A DNA stretch of 64,000 nt from Acidaminococcus intestini DSM 21505 (GCF_000425045.1 NZ_AULA01000002.1:1-64000), one strand, 5' to 3'; shown: positions 51,246-60,444, numbered from the stretch's first letter. Numbers and translations: made by a program. The notes: a model not told the origin generated them from the letters alone.

Positions 51246-51317
51246 AAAAAAACGCTCCTTGTGAAATGTACCCTCCTTACTGGGTGTCCAGTAAAGAGGG
51301 TACATTTCAGTGGAGCG
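51244..51317 (-). terminator. Long hairpin terminator of the exported C26 gene
   Basis: Arms CGCTCC, TGAAATGTACCCTC and TTACTGG pair with CCAGTAA, GAGGGTACATTTCA and GGAGCG: 27 base pairs with small bulges. On the minus strand TTTTTTTTT follows. The stem is much longer than a terminator needs. Confidence 0.75.
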
Positions 51318-51334
51318 GGCATTTTATGTTGTCC

Positions 51335-52318
51335 TTATTTTTGGGAAGCAGCGATCAACGCCTTAAAGAAAGCAAGACAGATGTCAACATCAGCATAGCC
51401 TTTTGGGTCCTTATGGTTCAGGACAACTTGCTTGATATCATTTTCCGGATGGAATTGAAGCCCAACTGCAAATTTGCGATGAGGATCTTCAACGCCCTCG
51501 ACAAGGCTCAGTCCCTGATCGGTATATTCTGCCGTCTGGATGAGACCCGTTCCTGCAACGGAAAGGATATTCTGATGATGCCAAGAAGAAACCTTGTCAA
51601 ACGTATCGTCCCCTACAATGCTGCGTAACTTGCTGTTCACGGGCAGGATACGGATTGCATGATGGGTGTAATCGCGATTGGGCGTTCCCGGCGCCATGCG
51701 ATGGATTTCCTTATAGGCCTTGACGCCCTGTGTCTTGTAATAATCAGGAATATCTTGAATGAAGGTGACGCCGTACACAATGCCCATCATCTGTTCGCTG
51801 CGGCATACGTTAAGAACGGGAATGTCATGACGGCGGCAGTAGTCCTGCAATGCATAGTCAGAAATATCCCGGGCCGCATTGATTGTTTCACCGTGATTTT
51901 TTTCTGTCTCCGGTACTTTATACAGGGAGGGACTGATGTCTTCCCCACCCGTTCCAAACACACCGTCGATTCCCTGCATCACAGTCTGGATATTGGTCCG
52001 TTCGAATCCATCATGGCGAATTTTATCAGCATACGCCTGTTTCAGCATCCCAGAAGGTTCCACATAGGCCTTGTCCACCGTTCCATCGGCGGCGTAGGTA
52101 ACGTCCGTGCTTTTGATCTGATCCAGTTCGACAGGAATTCCACCGGCCATTGTAATGATCTTTTTGAAAGCCTCATACGATTTTGCCTGTTTAGGACTTT
52201 TCCAGGAAATTCCAATGACCGGTTTTCCGCCCACCATGGCCTGGGCTTCCTGCCCATAGCCTAGGCAAATTCCTACCGTAAGAATCGCCGCAGATAAAAC
52301 ATGACTCCATTTTTTCAT
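51335..52318 (-). CDS. Exported class I glutamine-amidotransferase-like peptidase (C26)
   Basis: A 327-residue protein of the gamma-glutamyl-GABA hydrolase (PuuD) type. Residues 1-27 form a signal peptide (MKKWSHVLSAAILTVG..., cut after EAQA). The mature part has VIGISWKS, the FGTGGEDISPSLY motif, the nucleophile region PVLNVCRSEQMMG (Cys at about 173; Gly after CR is replaced by Ser) and the late LQFHPENDI with the His and Glu. Cytoplasmic relatives cut gamma-glutamyl bonds; an exported version would act in the periplasm, on gamma-D-glutamyl peptides or folate-like compounds. It has its own promoter and terminator. Confidence 0.85.
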   Translation of the reverse strand: MKKWSHVLSAAILTVGICLGYGQEAQAMVGGKPVIGISWKSPKQAKSYEAFKKIITMAGGIPVELDQIKSTDVTYAADGTVDKAYVEPSGMLKQAYADKIRHDGFERTNIQTVMQGIDGVFGTGGEDISPSLYKVPETEKNHGETINAARDISDYALQDYCRRHDIPVLNVCRSEQMMGIVYGVTFIQDIPDYYKTQGVKAYKEIHRMAPGTPNRDYTHHAIRILPVNSKLRSIVGDDTFDKVSSWHHQNILSVAGTGLIQTAEYTDQGLSLVEGVEDPHRKFAVGLQFHPENDIKQVVLNHKDPKGYADVDICLAFFKALIAASQK

Positions 52319-52361
52319 CTTTTCCTACTCCTTTCTGTATTCCGTTTAAGTAACTGATTCC

Positions 52362-52390
52362 AGTGTATCAAGACGCTGAAAAGAAGTCAA
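52362..52390 (-). promoter_or_regulatory. Promoter of the exported C26 gene
   Basis: Minus strand: -35 TTGACT (52385-52390), 17-base spacer, -10 TACACT (52362-52367). Confidence 0.7.
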
Positions 52391-52603
52391 AAAAAAGACA
52401 GCTTTGAATCAATCTGCATCGATTCTTGAAATCATTTCATCGATTCACTGGCTTCTAACGTTGATACCCACGGCTGAAGGTTCCTCTTCCCCCCCCACTC
52501 ATCGTCTCTTTGTTTCAGTAAAAGAAAAGAATATAATCGACGAAATGATGGTTACGTCCTTTATCATACGTTTTTCGATCCTTAAGAAAGTTATATGAAG
52601 TAT

Positions 52604-52975
52604 ATGAAGCCGCAATCCCTACGCTGCTTCTTGGCGGCTGCCCGAGAAGAAAACATAACCAAAGCAGCATCATTCCATCATTTGACGAGCTTACCTTATC
52701 AAGGCCCCTTCTGGAACTGGAACACGAACTGGGGAAGCGCTTTTTCCGCGCGGCAAAAAAAGGCCTGATTCTCACCGAAGCACGCCGGCTCCTACAGCCC
52801 CGCGCGAAGAAATCCTTTCCCTCGTGGGCCGAACGGAAGAAGAAATGATAAAGGGAATGGTAATCAGCGGGGACATTTATCTTGCGGCCGGTGCGATATC
52901 GCCATTATAATGAAAGAACTGCAATCGGCCTATCCCCGACTCCGTCTTAGAAGCAATTCGGGAAGTCCCCTCTTT
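52604..52975 (+). pseudogene. LysR-family regulator remnant
   Basis: From the ATG at 52604 the plus strand reads MKPQSLRCFLAAAREENITKAASFHHLTSLPYQGP, a LysR helix-turn-helix start. Other frames then continue the family: FFRAAKKGLILTEA, EEILSLVGRTEEEM, GDIYLAAGAI and MKELQSAYPRLRL, before the similarity stops near 52975. Several frameshifts and a missing C-terminal half show it is dead. No terminator or clear promoter is seen in 52391-52603. Confidence 0.75.
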
Positions 52976-53008
52976 ATCCTCAAGTCGCTTGATAAAGAAA
53001 AAAGAAAA

Positions 53009-53030
53009 CCCTGTCCTCATAAGGACAGGG
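53009..53030 (-). terminator. Terminator after the nicotinate phosphoribosyltransferase gene
   Basis: CCCTGTCCT pairs perfectly with AGGACAGGG around CATA; on the minus strand TTTTCTTTTTTC follows. Confidence 0.85.
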
Positions 53031-53038
53031 CAACGTTT

Positions 53039-54496
53039 TTAGCGGCCTTTTCTCGATTGAGCCAAGACCTGCATTTTTTCTTCGTAGTAGGCTGGCGTCA
53101 TATCCATGAAGTGAGGATGCGGATTTTCAAAGCGTTGTTCTTCCTCCCAGATTTCTTCGGTCAGCTGATGCCGCACAAACTCACGGATTGCGTCAAGGCT
53201 TGGTGTTTGATAGATTACCTTGCCGTCACGGACAACGGGAACCTTGAGGGCTTTGGCCGTGCAGTTTGTATAGTGACGGAGACGCCAAGGTTCCTTGGGA
53301 TCGACATAGCGGAAGGGCGCCGAAAGGTCAACCGTTTCACCCTCGCAGGCAATGAGATCACAAAGGGCCTTGCCATTGCTGTTATAGATACGGTACAGGT
53401 CCTTCCGGCCAGGATTCGTAATCTTTTCAATGGATTCAGAAACCTTGATGCGCGGCGTCCAGGTCTTGTCTTGGTTTTCGACAGCAACCAGCTTATAAAC
53501 CGCACCGAAGACCGGATCGCTTTTAGCGGTAATGAGGCGTTCACCAACGCCAAAGGAATCGATGCGTCCGCCCTGATCAAGGATGGACCGAATGGTATAT
53601 TCATCAAGGCTGTTTGAAGCCACAATTTGACAGTCATGGAGCCCTTCATCATCAAGGATCTTGCGGACCCGTTTGGAAAGGTAAGCCAGGTCCCCAGAAT
53701 CAATGCGCACGCCTTTGAGCCGTTTGCCCATGGGATGAAGGATTTCCTTTGCCGTCCGGATAGCATTGGGCAGACCGGAATGGATGACGTCATACGTATC
53801 AATGAGAAGGACCACATTATCCGGGTAGATCTCCGCATATTTTTTGAAGGCTTCAAATTCGTCATCAAAGTACATCACCCAGCTGTGGGCCATGGTACCG
53901 CCTACGGGAATGCCAAATTCCTTGCCTGCAAAGACGGTTGCGGTCCCATTGGCCCCGCCAATATAAGCGGCACGGGCTCCGTAGACAGCTGCATCCATGT
54001 TGTGGGCCCGGCGTGCACCAAAGTCAGATACAACGCGGCCCTGGGCCGCACGGACAATCCGGTTCGTCTTTGTCGCAATGAGGGACTGATGATTGATTTC
54101 CGCAAGGATAGCGGTTTCAAGCAACTGGGCATCGAGCATGGGCGCGGTAACCGTTAGGATGGGTTCATGGGGATACATGACGGTTCCTTCGGGCAGGGCA
54201 TCGATATCGCCATGGAAATGATAGCTTTCAAGATAGGTCAAGAATTCTTCGCTAAACAGATGGAGGCTGCGGAAATAAGCTACGTCACTCTTTGAGAAAT
54301 GGAAATTCTTCACCAGTTCGAGCACTTGTTCCAGGCCAGCAAAGATGGCATAGCCGCCATTATCAGGATTGTTTCGATAAAAGACATCGAAAGTGACTTT
54401 CTTTATCTTGTCCAGACCATCACTAAAATAGCCATTTGCCATGGTCATTTCATAAAGATCCATAACAAGGGACAAATTTCGTTCATCTGATTGCAT
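53039..54496 (-). CDS. pncB: Nicotinate phosphoribosyltransferase
   Basis: PncB makes nicotinate mononucleotide from nicotinate and PRPP in the NAD salvage path. The 485-residue protein matches the Firmicutes long form: TMANGYFSDGLDKIKKVTFDVFYR, the family SDFGARRAHNMDAAVYGARAA, GTMAHSWVM with the phosphorylated-type His, RIDSGDLAYLSKRVRKIL and SFGVGERLITA. The ATG at 54496 has GGGAGGG 9 bases upstream. A 210-base gap to fetB holds nothing clear. Confidence 0.92.
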   Translation of the reverse strand: MQSDERNLSLVMDLYEMTMANGYFSDGLDKIKKVTFDVFYRNNPDNGGYAIFAGLEQVLELVKNFHFSKSDVAYFRSLHLFSEEFLTYLESYHFHGDIDALPEGTVMYPHEPILTVTAPMLDAQLLETAILAEINHQSLIATKTNRIVRAAQGRVVSDFGARRAHNMDAAVYGARAAYIGGANGTATVFAGKEFGIPVGGTMAHSWVMYFDDEFEAFKKYAEIYPDNVVLLIDTYDVIHSGLPNAIRTAKEILHPMGKRLKGVRIDSGDLAYLSKRVRKILDDEGLHDCQIVASNSLDEYTIRSILDQGGRIDSFGVGERLITAKSDPVFGAVYKLVAVENQDKTWTPRIKVSESIEKITNPGRKDLYRIYNSNGKALCDLIACEGETVDLSAPFRYVDPKEPWRLRHYTNCTAKALKVPVVRDGKVIYQTPSLDAIREFVRHQLTEEIWEEEQRFENPHPHFMDMTPAYYEEKMQVLAQSRKGR

Positions 54497-54705
54497 TGGT
54501 GCATACCCTCCCAAGGTTTTGGCCCACGAAGGGGAATTCCTTGTGGGCCTCTGATAATGAGCCGCTTGTCTTGGGGGCGGGAAGAAGCGTCCCCTCTCAG
54601 CCTGTTGGCCATTCCGTTCTCATGACAAGCGTCAATATGTTTCATTTTATCATGTTGCATAGAAAAAGTCATGGCAATTATCTGAAAAACTGCACGTCTG
54701 ACAAG

Positions 54706-55497
54706 TCAGTGCCCTTTTGTTTCAGGGAGCCGAATCATCTGTGTCTTTTTATCGTAAAGGGTCCGTGCTCCTGCATAAAGGGAGGCAAAACTTGTCAAGG
54801 TAACGACGGAAGCAATGGCAATCATGATGGAGATCTGGTAGAGAATGGCCAAAAGCGGAGGCGCCCCAGCAAGGATCTGCCCGGTCATCATGCCCGGCAG
54901 GGATACGATTCCCATGCCCACCATGGAGTTCAGCGTCGGCACCATGGCCGTTTCAAGGGCTCTGATGACAAATGGCTGGAGAATGTCTCCACTATCCGCG
55001 CCTAGGCAGGCCAAGGCTTCCATACGGGCCTGCTGCCCCACCAGGGTCTCCCGAAAGGTCTTGATGCCTAGGGAAACGCTGTTCATGGCATTACCGAGGA
55101 GCATGCCGCCCAAAGGGATGACATACTGGGGGTCAAAAAAAGATCTTCTTGCGACAGCCATGACAAAGAAGGCTAAAATGGAAAACCCGCCTAGAGTCAT
55201 GGATAGCCCAATCACAAAACGGAAAGAAGGAGAAAGGCCCGGATTTTTGGATAGGACGCGGTGGATGGAAAAAGCCATCATGACAAATAAATAAAGACCG
55301 GTCCATAACGAGTTGGGTCTATCAAAAAGATAGGTCAGGACCCATCCTGAAAGGATGAGCTGGATGGTCATCTTCGCGCTTGCCATAAGAAGCAGGCCTG
55401 TCTTTTCAATGCGGCACCGCTTCATAATAAAAAGGATCAAAAGGAGCAAGAGATAAACCGTCGAAAATTGCAGAAACTGCATCAGGAACAGGTTCAT
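54706..55497 (-). CDS. fetB: Iron-export ABC permease FetB-like (UPF0014)
   Basis: A 263-residue membrane protein with about seven segments and the UPF0014/FetB pattern: YVIPLGGMLLGNAMNSVSLG, ALACLGADSGDILQPFVIRALETAMVPTLNSMVGMGIVSLPGMMTGQILAG. In E. coli FetAB exports excess iron. It overlaps fetA by four bases. Confidence 0.88.
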   Translation of the reverse strand: MNLFLMQFLQFSTVYLLLLLILFIMKRCRIEKTGLLLMASAKMTIQLILSGWVLTYLFDRPNSLWTGLYLFVMMAFSIHRVLSKNPGLSPSFRFVIGLSMTLGGFSILAFFVMAVARRSFFDPQYVIPLGGMLLGNAMNSVSLGIKTFRETLVGQQARMEALACLGADSGDILQPFVIRALETAMVPTLNSMVGMGIVSLPGMMTGQILAGAPPLLAILYQISIMIAIASVVTLTSFASLYAGARTLYDKKTQMIRLPETKGH

Positions 55498-56132
55498 TTT
55501 TCATGGCCTCCTGCTAGAAAAATCGTGGCATCAGCAAATTCATGCGTGAGGTGGGTATCATGGCACACACATAAGAGGGTCCTTCCCGTCTGATGGCTTT
55601 CTTCCTTTAAAGAATGAAACAGGGTTCGTGCTGTATCTTCATCAAGGGACGCAGTGGGTTCATCCAGCAGCAGAACATCAGGGGAAAAAGAAAGAAAAAG
55701 GGCAAGATAAGCGCGCTGCCGTTCCCCGCCAGAAAGACTGCGGCAGTCAGTTTCGATGGAAATAGGGAGGGCGGCCCGCCGAAGAGCTTCCCGCATCTGA
55801 TCCAGATAAGGCGGCTTTTCACGCAGGACCCCATAATACGCTTCAAAGTTTTCCTTGATGGTACCTTCAAATAAAAAAGGTTCCTGAGGTACACGAAGTA
55901 CTTTTTTCCGATAGCTGAGGATGTCATAGCTGGCAAGCGGCCTTCCCTCATAACGGACGGTTCCTTTATCTGGCAGGAGTGTGCCGTTAAGGAGACGCAG
56001 ATAGGTACTTTTGCCGCAGCCGCTGGGTCCGATGAGGAAGGTCATGGTCCCTCGTTCAATCTTGATTTCCGGGTACACGATCCTTCCCAAAGCTGTCATT
56101 TGATCATCAGAATATAAAATCGGATTGTTCAT
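55494..56132 (-). CDS. fetA: Iron-export ABC ATPase FetA-like
   Basis: A 212-residue ABC ATPase: Walker A GPSGCGKSTY, the Q-loop PQEPFLFEGTI, signature SLSGGERQRAYLAL, Walker B DVLLLDEPTASLD and the H-loop CHDTH. It pairs with FetB. The ATG at 56132 has AAGGGG 9 bases upstream. Confidence 0.88.
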   Translation of the reverse strand: MNNPILYSDDQMTALGRIVYPEIKIERGTMTFLIGPSGCGKSTYLRLLNGTLLPDKGTVRYEGRPLASYDILSYRKKVLRVPQEPFLFEGTIKENFEAYYGVLREKPPYLDQMREALRRAALPISIETDCRSLSGGERQRAYLALFLSFSPDVLLLDEPTASLDEDTARTLFHSLKEESHQTGRTLLCVCHDTHLTHEFADATIFLAGGHEK

Positions 56133-56205
56133 TGCTGTCATCCCCTTTTATTCCCTTTTAATAGATCCTTTTTTCTGCAAGTGAGCACGAAAATAGGAGG
56201 AACCA

Positions 56206-56946
56206 TCATACGGGCATCTTTTCTTCTTCTTCCACTTCTTTGATCCGATCCATGGCCTCTTCCTCTTCTGTTCCGCCATACCGGTCGGAAAGATGGACAA
56301 GGATCATGGCAATGACAAGAAGGGCATACCCATAAAAGGCTCCATAGACGCCTTCCCGCAGGACAGCAAATCCGGCTGCCAGGCAGCCAGCCATAAAGGA
56401 AAGGATGGTTCCTGTATAGAGAATGGCCTTGTGGAAATATTTCCAGTCCTTCGTCATGAAAAACTGGGTCCAAGCAAGTACGGACTGCTTCGTGTTATTT
56501 GAAAGAAAGATGGTCGCACTGGCATAGCCCTGGGCTTCGGAAAAAGTTCCCCATTGAAAACTAGCCGCAAAAATCATGGGATAGATGGTCATAATGGGGT
56601 CCCAAGTAAGAGGCATGAGCGCTACGAGGGTTATGGCAACGGCATTGACGCAGATGACGATTTTGCGCATATCTTTTTGGATTTTCTGGGAAAGCAGGAA
56701 AGAAACCACAACCCCAGCGGCAAACATGATGAGGGCCCCTACCCTCGTCATGACGGAGAAAAAATCACCGCCCAAAAAATCTTCCGTAATGCTCATGAGG
56801 TTTCCCGTCTGGGCATTGACAAAATTCCGGGCATGGAGCACTACGGAATACATCCCGCCAAAGCCAGCATAGCAGGCCATGAGCCAGTGGATGATTTCAT
56901 CATAATGGGTGGCAAAATAGCCGCCTGTGTTCTTATTGGGTATCAT
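56206..56946 (-). CDS. DUF1275 (YoaK) family membrane protein
   Basis: A 246-residue membrane protein with about six segments. It has the YoaK/DUF1275 features: HWLMACYAGFGGMYSVVLHARNFVNAQTGNLMS and SFQWGTFSEAQGYASATIFLSNNTKQ, ending in an acidic tail (EEEEAMDRIKEVEEEEK). The function is unknown. Its ATG overlaps the stop of the M20 gene (ATGA), so the two are coupled. Confidence 0.85.
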   Translation of the reverse strand: MIPNKNTGGYFATHYDEIIHWLMACYAGFGGMYSVVLHARNFVNAQTGNLMSITEDFLGGDFFSVMTRVGALIMFAAGVVVSFLLSQKIQKDMRKIVICVNAVAITLVALMPLTWDPIMTIYPMIFAASFQWGTFSEAQGYASATIFLSNNTKQSVLAWTQFFMTKDWKYFHKAILYTGTILSFMAGCLAAGFAVLREGVYGAFYGYALLVIAMILVHLSDRYGGTEEEEAMDRIKEVEEEEKMPV

Positions 56947-58121
56947 TGGCGTTTCGTAAGCTCCTTTTGAAAATCTTCTTTGATCCGGTCCATGAGATCC
57001 TTGCCGCAAATGAGGTCATAAGCCGTTCCTGCAAGAATCTTGGCACCATATAGGATGGCGGCATGGCCCATGTCATCCTTGCCATGATCCAAATATTCCT
57101 GGGAATGGGCTGCCGCGCCTTCCGGAACGAACTTGATGCGGGCGCAGGCGCCGGGCATGCGGTGAAGGACATTGCCAAAATCCGTGGAACCTGTCTTTTC
57201 GCGAGGCGGTGCAATCCCTGGAGCGCCGCAGGCCTTGGCATTTTCCATGATGACGGCATTGAGGGTTGGTGCAGGCAGTTTATCGTCAAAAGAAGGACGG
57301 TCAACCATAGTAACCGTTACACCAGCCATAAGGGCCGCGCCCTTTAGGATATCGCGAACGCGGCTTACAACTTCATCAAGGGCTTCCCGGGAATAAGAGC
57401 GAAGGCAGAAGGATCCGACTGCTGTATCGGGAACGATATTATTGGGACCGGGCAAGGTTTCAATGGTATAGTGCATGCGTACATCGTCAGGCACATGTTC
57501 GCGCAGATATTCGATTCCGTTAAAGGCAAGAAGCAGGGCGTCCAGTGCCGACCGCCCTTTGTGGGGTGCAATGGCCGCATGGGAGGATTTGCCATGGAAG
57601 GTGGCAAGGATCTCACTGAGGGCAAGGCTCTTGACATCGGTTTGGGTGTAAGGACCGCCATGCATCATGAGTGCGACATCAATATCCTGGAAAAGACCGG
57701 CTTCAAGCATATTGATCTTGCCGCCAAAGCTTTCTTCAGCTGGCGTTCCGTAAATGACAAGCTGGTAGGGACGGTCAGTGAGGATTTCTTTCAAGGCATG
57801 GGCCGCTCCAATCACGGCCGGTCCTTGGAGATGATGGCCGCAGCCGTGACCAAAATCCTTAAGTGCGTCATATTCGCATAATAGGCCGATAGATGGCCCG
57901 CCCTCCTCATGTTGGTACCGTGCACGAAAGGCGGTTGGAAGTCCGCCCACGCCAAGTTCCACTGCAAACCCCATTTCCTTCAAAAGGCCCGTCAGCAGCG
58001 AAGCTGCATGGACCTCCTTTCCTTCCCATTCAGGGTGGTCATAAATGTCGTCAGCCGTCGAAATGAGTACCCCCTTTTGTTCATCAATGAGGTGCCAAAG
58101 GGCTTCTTTTTGTGTATCCAA
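56943..58121 (-). CDS. M20-family amidohydrolase
   Basis: A 392-residue metallo-aminoacylase of the M20 family (HipO, AbgB and N-acyl-amino-acid deacetylase relatives). Metal-binding and active-site groups: ALKDFGHGCGHHLQGPAVIGAA, the catalytic YGTPAEESFGGK, and the dimerisation lid region SSHAAIAPHKGRSALDALLLAFN. It should free an amino acid or aryl amine from an N-acyl or gamma-amide bond. A deacetylase of this family (YxeP/SndA) completes the B. subtilis S-(2-succino)cysteine route, and I see no other M20 gene in the window. Confidence 0.88.
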   Translation of the reverse strand: MDTQKEALWHLIDEQKGVLISTADDIYDHPEWEGKEVHAASLLTGLLKEMGFAVELGVGGLPTAFRARYQHEEGGPSIGLLCEYDALKDFGHGCGHHLQGPAVIGAAHALKEILTDRPYQLVIYGTPAEESFGGKINMLEAGLFQDIDVALMMHGGPYTQTDVKSLALSEILATFHGKSSHAAIAPHKGRSALDALLLAFNGIEYLREHVPDDVRMHYTIETLPGPNNIVPDTAVGSFCLRSYSREALDEVVSRVRDILKGAALMAGVTVTMVDRPSFDDKLPAPTLNAVIMENAKACGAPGIAPPREKTGSTDFGNVLHRMPGACARIKFVPEGAAAHSQEYLDHGKDDMGHAAILYGAKILAGTAYDLICGKDLMDRIKEDFQKELTKRQ

Positions 58122-58194
58122 TGGAAAATCCCCCTCTTTTCCTTGTTGCTTCTTTCCTAAGTATAGAAAGGCTGCTTCCGCTTGTCAAACCCTC

Positions 58195-58232
58195 AAAAAA
58201 AACGTCACCACAAACGGATGTTTGCAGTGACG
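58195..58232 (-). terminator. Terminator after rpsO
   Basis: GTCAC and CAAAC arms (58203-58215) pair with GTTTG and GTGAC (58220-58232); on the minus strand TTTTTTTTG follows. Confidence 0.85.
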
Positions 58233-58252
58233 CTTCAGGTTCAGGTACAAAA

Positions 58253-58519
58253 TTATTTGCGAAGACCCAGTCTTTCAACGATGGAGCGGTATCTTTCGAT
58301 ATCCTTCTTCATGAGGTAATTCAGAAGGCCGCGGCGCTGACCAACCATTTTCAGAAGACCGCGACGGGAATGATGGTCTTTCTTGTTGTTCTTCAGGTGT
58401 TCTGTCAGATAGCTGATGCGTTCAGAAAGAATGGCAATCTGGACTTCCGGGGATCCCGTGTCAGCTTCGTTGATGCGGTAGGTTTCGATCAGTTCTTTTT
58501 TTCTTGCAGGTGTCAACAT
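58253..58519 (-). CDS. rpsO: 30S ribosomal protein S15
   Basis: S15 binds the 16S rRNA central domain early in assembly. The 88-residue protein has the family start [24 protein letters not shown] and the typical end [18 protein letters not shown]. The ATG at 58519 has GAGGAGGAA 9 bases upstream. It ends the infB operon but also has its own promoter in the end of ribF. Confidence 0.97.
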   Translation of the reverse strand: MLTPARKKELIETYRINEADTGSPEVQIAILSERISYLTEHLKNNKKDHHSRRGLLKMVGQRRGLLNYLMKKDIERYRSIVERLGLRK

Positions 58520-58610
58520 AATAAATTCCTCCTCAATACAGATCATGCCGATAACTGCAGCCAGCGTCGGAGATCGCATGGCAGCGTCATGGCTCGCCCT
58601 TGTGGGCACG
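58520..58610 (-). ncRNA. rpsO leader, possible S15 regulatory RNA
   Basis: About 90 bases of leader between the start of transcription and rpsO hold a GCCC-ACAAG-GGC hairpin and GC-rich stretches. S15 leaders in many bacteria bind S15 to repress translation; the fold is variable and I cannot match this one to a named class. Confidence 0.4.
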
Positions 58611-58615
58611 TTGGT

Positions 58616-58644
58616 AGTATATCATAGTTTAGAAGCCGCCGCAA
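58616..58644 (-). promoter_or_regulatory. rpsO promoter inside the end of ribF
   Basis: Minus strand: -35 TTGCGG (58639-58644), 17-base spacer, -10 TATACT (58616-58621). Confidence 0.55.
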
Positions 58645-59567
58645 CTAAAATCCATGAGCAGCGTCGCTTTTTTATCCTTTTCCATTTGCCGGATCAACTG
58701 TTCTGCCGAGGAAAAACGGATTTCATCACGAATTTTTTCCATCAGCTTCACGGTGATGGTCTCACCATAAAGATTGCGATCAAAGCCGAACAGATGGGCT
58801 TCCAACCGGATGTCCTCCGTATCAAAGGTGGGATTGTTGCCCACATTGAGCATGGCTTTGTACCATGCGCCTTTGGCCTTGACAAGACCAGCATAGACAC
58901 CATATTGGGGAATGGCAATCTTTGCATTCATAAGGCTGATATTAGCCGTGGGGAACCCCAGGGTACGGCCCCGTTTATCCCCATGGACGACGGTTCCATG
59001 GATTACGTAGGGCCGTCCCAACATGAAATTGGCTTTATGGATCTGTCCCTCCCCAATGGCCCGTCTGATCTGCGTACTGGAAATCACGCAGCCATCCAAG
59101 GTCAAAAGAGGACTGGTCAAGATGGTGAGCTCATACTTTTCATGGACTTTGTTCAAAAAGTCCACATTCCCGGTACCGCCGGCGCCAAAGCTGAAATTGG
59201 TCCCAATCCCAACGGCCCGTACGCCCTTGTCTTCAAGGAGCGTGAGAAATCCGTCTGCGGAAAGATCTGCCAATTCCCGGGTGAAGGGAATGTTACAGAG
59301 AATATCAATTCCCATTTCCTCAAGAAGAGCGATCTTATCGGGATTGGAAAGAAGCCGGGGCGGTTCCTTTTCCGGCTTCAAAAAAGCCAAGGGATGATTG
59401 CTGAAGGTAAAGACCAAGGAAGAAAGTCCATGCTCCTTCGCATAGGCCCTGGTCGTATGGATGACCTTCTGATGCCCTCTATGGAGTCCGTCAAAGGTTC
59501 CCAGTGCCGCTGCCGAGGGCGGCAGCACCGCCTGATTCAGTTCATCCAATGTTGTTATGATTTGCAT
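58629..59567 (-). CDS. ribF: Bifunctional riboflavin kinase/FAD synthetase RibF
   Basis: RibF makes FMN from riboflavin and then FAD. The 312-residue protein has the FAD-synthetase nucleotidyl motif GTFDGLHRGH (about 23-32), VGIGTNFSFGAGGTGNV, the ISSTQIRR motif, and the kinase domain with GDKRGRTLGFPTAN (about 198-211) and YGVYAGLV. Between truB and rpsO, the common Firmicutes place. Confidence 0.96.
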   Translation of the reverse strand: MQIITTLDELNQAVLPPSAAALGTFDGLHRGHQKVIHTTRAYAKEHGLSSLVFTFSNHPLAFLKPEKEPPRLLSNPDKIALLEEMGIDILCNIPFTRELADLSADGFLTLLEDKGVRAVGIGTNFSFGAGGTGNVDFLNKVHEKYELTILTSPLLTLDGCVISSTQIRRAIGEGQIHKANFMLGRPYVIHGTVVHGDKRGRTLGFPTANISLMNAKIAIPQYGVYAGLVKAKGAWYKAMLNVGNNPTFDTEDIRLEAHLFGFDRNLYGETITVKLMEKIRDEIRFSSAEQLIRQMEKDKKATLLMDFSCGGF

Positions 59568-59576
59568 GGTACGCCA

Positions 59577-60443
59577 TCACTCCGGAATGTAGATGATTTT
59601 ATGGGGACACAGCCGTCCTTGTTTAGCACGGGCAAGGCCAATGACCTCATGACCGTTGCGCTCGATGACATAAAGTTGTCCTTCTTCAATGCCGCGAACC
59701 GTCGTGGCGACCCCTTGGGCAATGCGGCGGGCTTGGATGTCATTGACCTCACGATGCGGAAAATGACGCAGCACCACATCCAATGAAAGAGCGGTCCCAT
59801 AGGGGTCCTGCTGGATTTCCTCCAAGGTATGAGCGTTTTCCAAGGTGAAGTCCCCCACTTTTGTGCGTAAAAGAAAACTCATGGTTCCTTCCATGGCAAG
59901 CTTTTTAGCAATATCCTCACACAGGGTCCGGATAAAGGTTCCCTTGGAACAAGTGACTTCAAAGAGCAGGGTCTTTTTCCGATAAGTCAAAAGGGATAGA
60001 TCATGGATGGTAATGGGTCGAGGCTCCCGTTCCACTACAATCCCCTGTCTGGCTAGTTTATAGAGTTTTTTGCCGCCCACACTGATTGCCGAATACATGG
60101 GGGGAACCTGCATGCCCTCCCCAACAAAGGATTGGAGGGTTTCCTTGAGTTCAGCAAGATCAAGGTCCCGAACAGGACTTTCCGCAAGGACTTTTCCCTC
60201 CAAATCTCCCGTATCGGTACGAAAGCCAAAGGTCAGCTCCGCCCGGTAGGTCTTGCGGTCATGGGCCGCATATTCCAAAAAGCGCGTTGCCTGCCCAGTA
60301 AAGACAGGTAAGACACCGGCAGCCATGGGATCAAGGGTTCCTGCATGACCGATTTTTTTCATTTGGAGGATCTTCCGCATGGCGCCAACAACATCGTGAC
60401 TGGTCATCCCCGGTGGTTTCAGCACATTGAAGATGCCGTCCAT
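59577..60443 (-). CDS. truB: tRNA pseudouridine-55 synthase TruB
   Basis: TruB makes pseudouridine 55 in the T-loop of tRNAs. The 288-residue protein has the start GIFNVLKPPGMTSHDVV, the catalytic Asp in GHAGTLDPMAAGVLPV (about 33-48), the MYSAISVGGKKLYKLAR and the FIRTLCEDIA motifs, and a C-terminal PUA-like part. Confidence 0.96.
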   Translation of the reverse strand: MDGIFNVLKPPGMTSHDVVGAMRKILQMKKIGHAGTLDPMAAGVLPVFTGQATRFLEYAAHDRKTYRAELTFGFRTDTGDLEGKVLAESPVRDLDLAELKETLQSFVGEGMQVPPMYSAISVGGKKLYKLARQGIVVEREPRPITIHDLSLLTYRKKTLLFEVTCSKGTFIRTLCEDIAKKLAMEGTMSFLLRTKVGDFTLENAHTLEEIQQDPYGTALSLDVVLRHFPHREVNDIQARRIAQGVATTVRGIEEGQLYVIERNGHEVIGLARAKQGRLCPHKIIYIPE

Positions 60444-60444
60444 G

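Noticed and set aside
58545-59786. 413-codon plus-strand frame
   Set aside because: Antisense to ribF and the end of truB.
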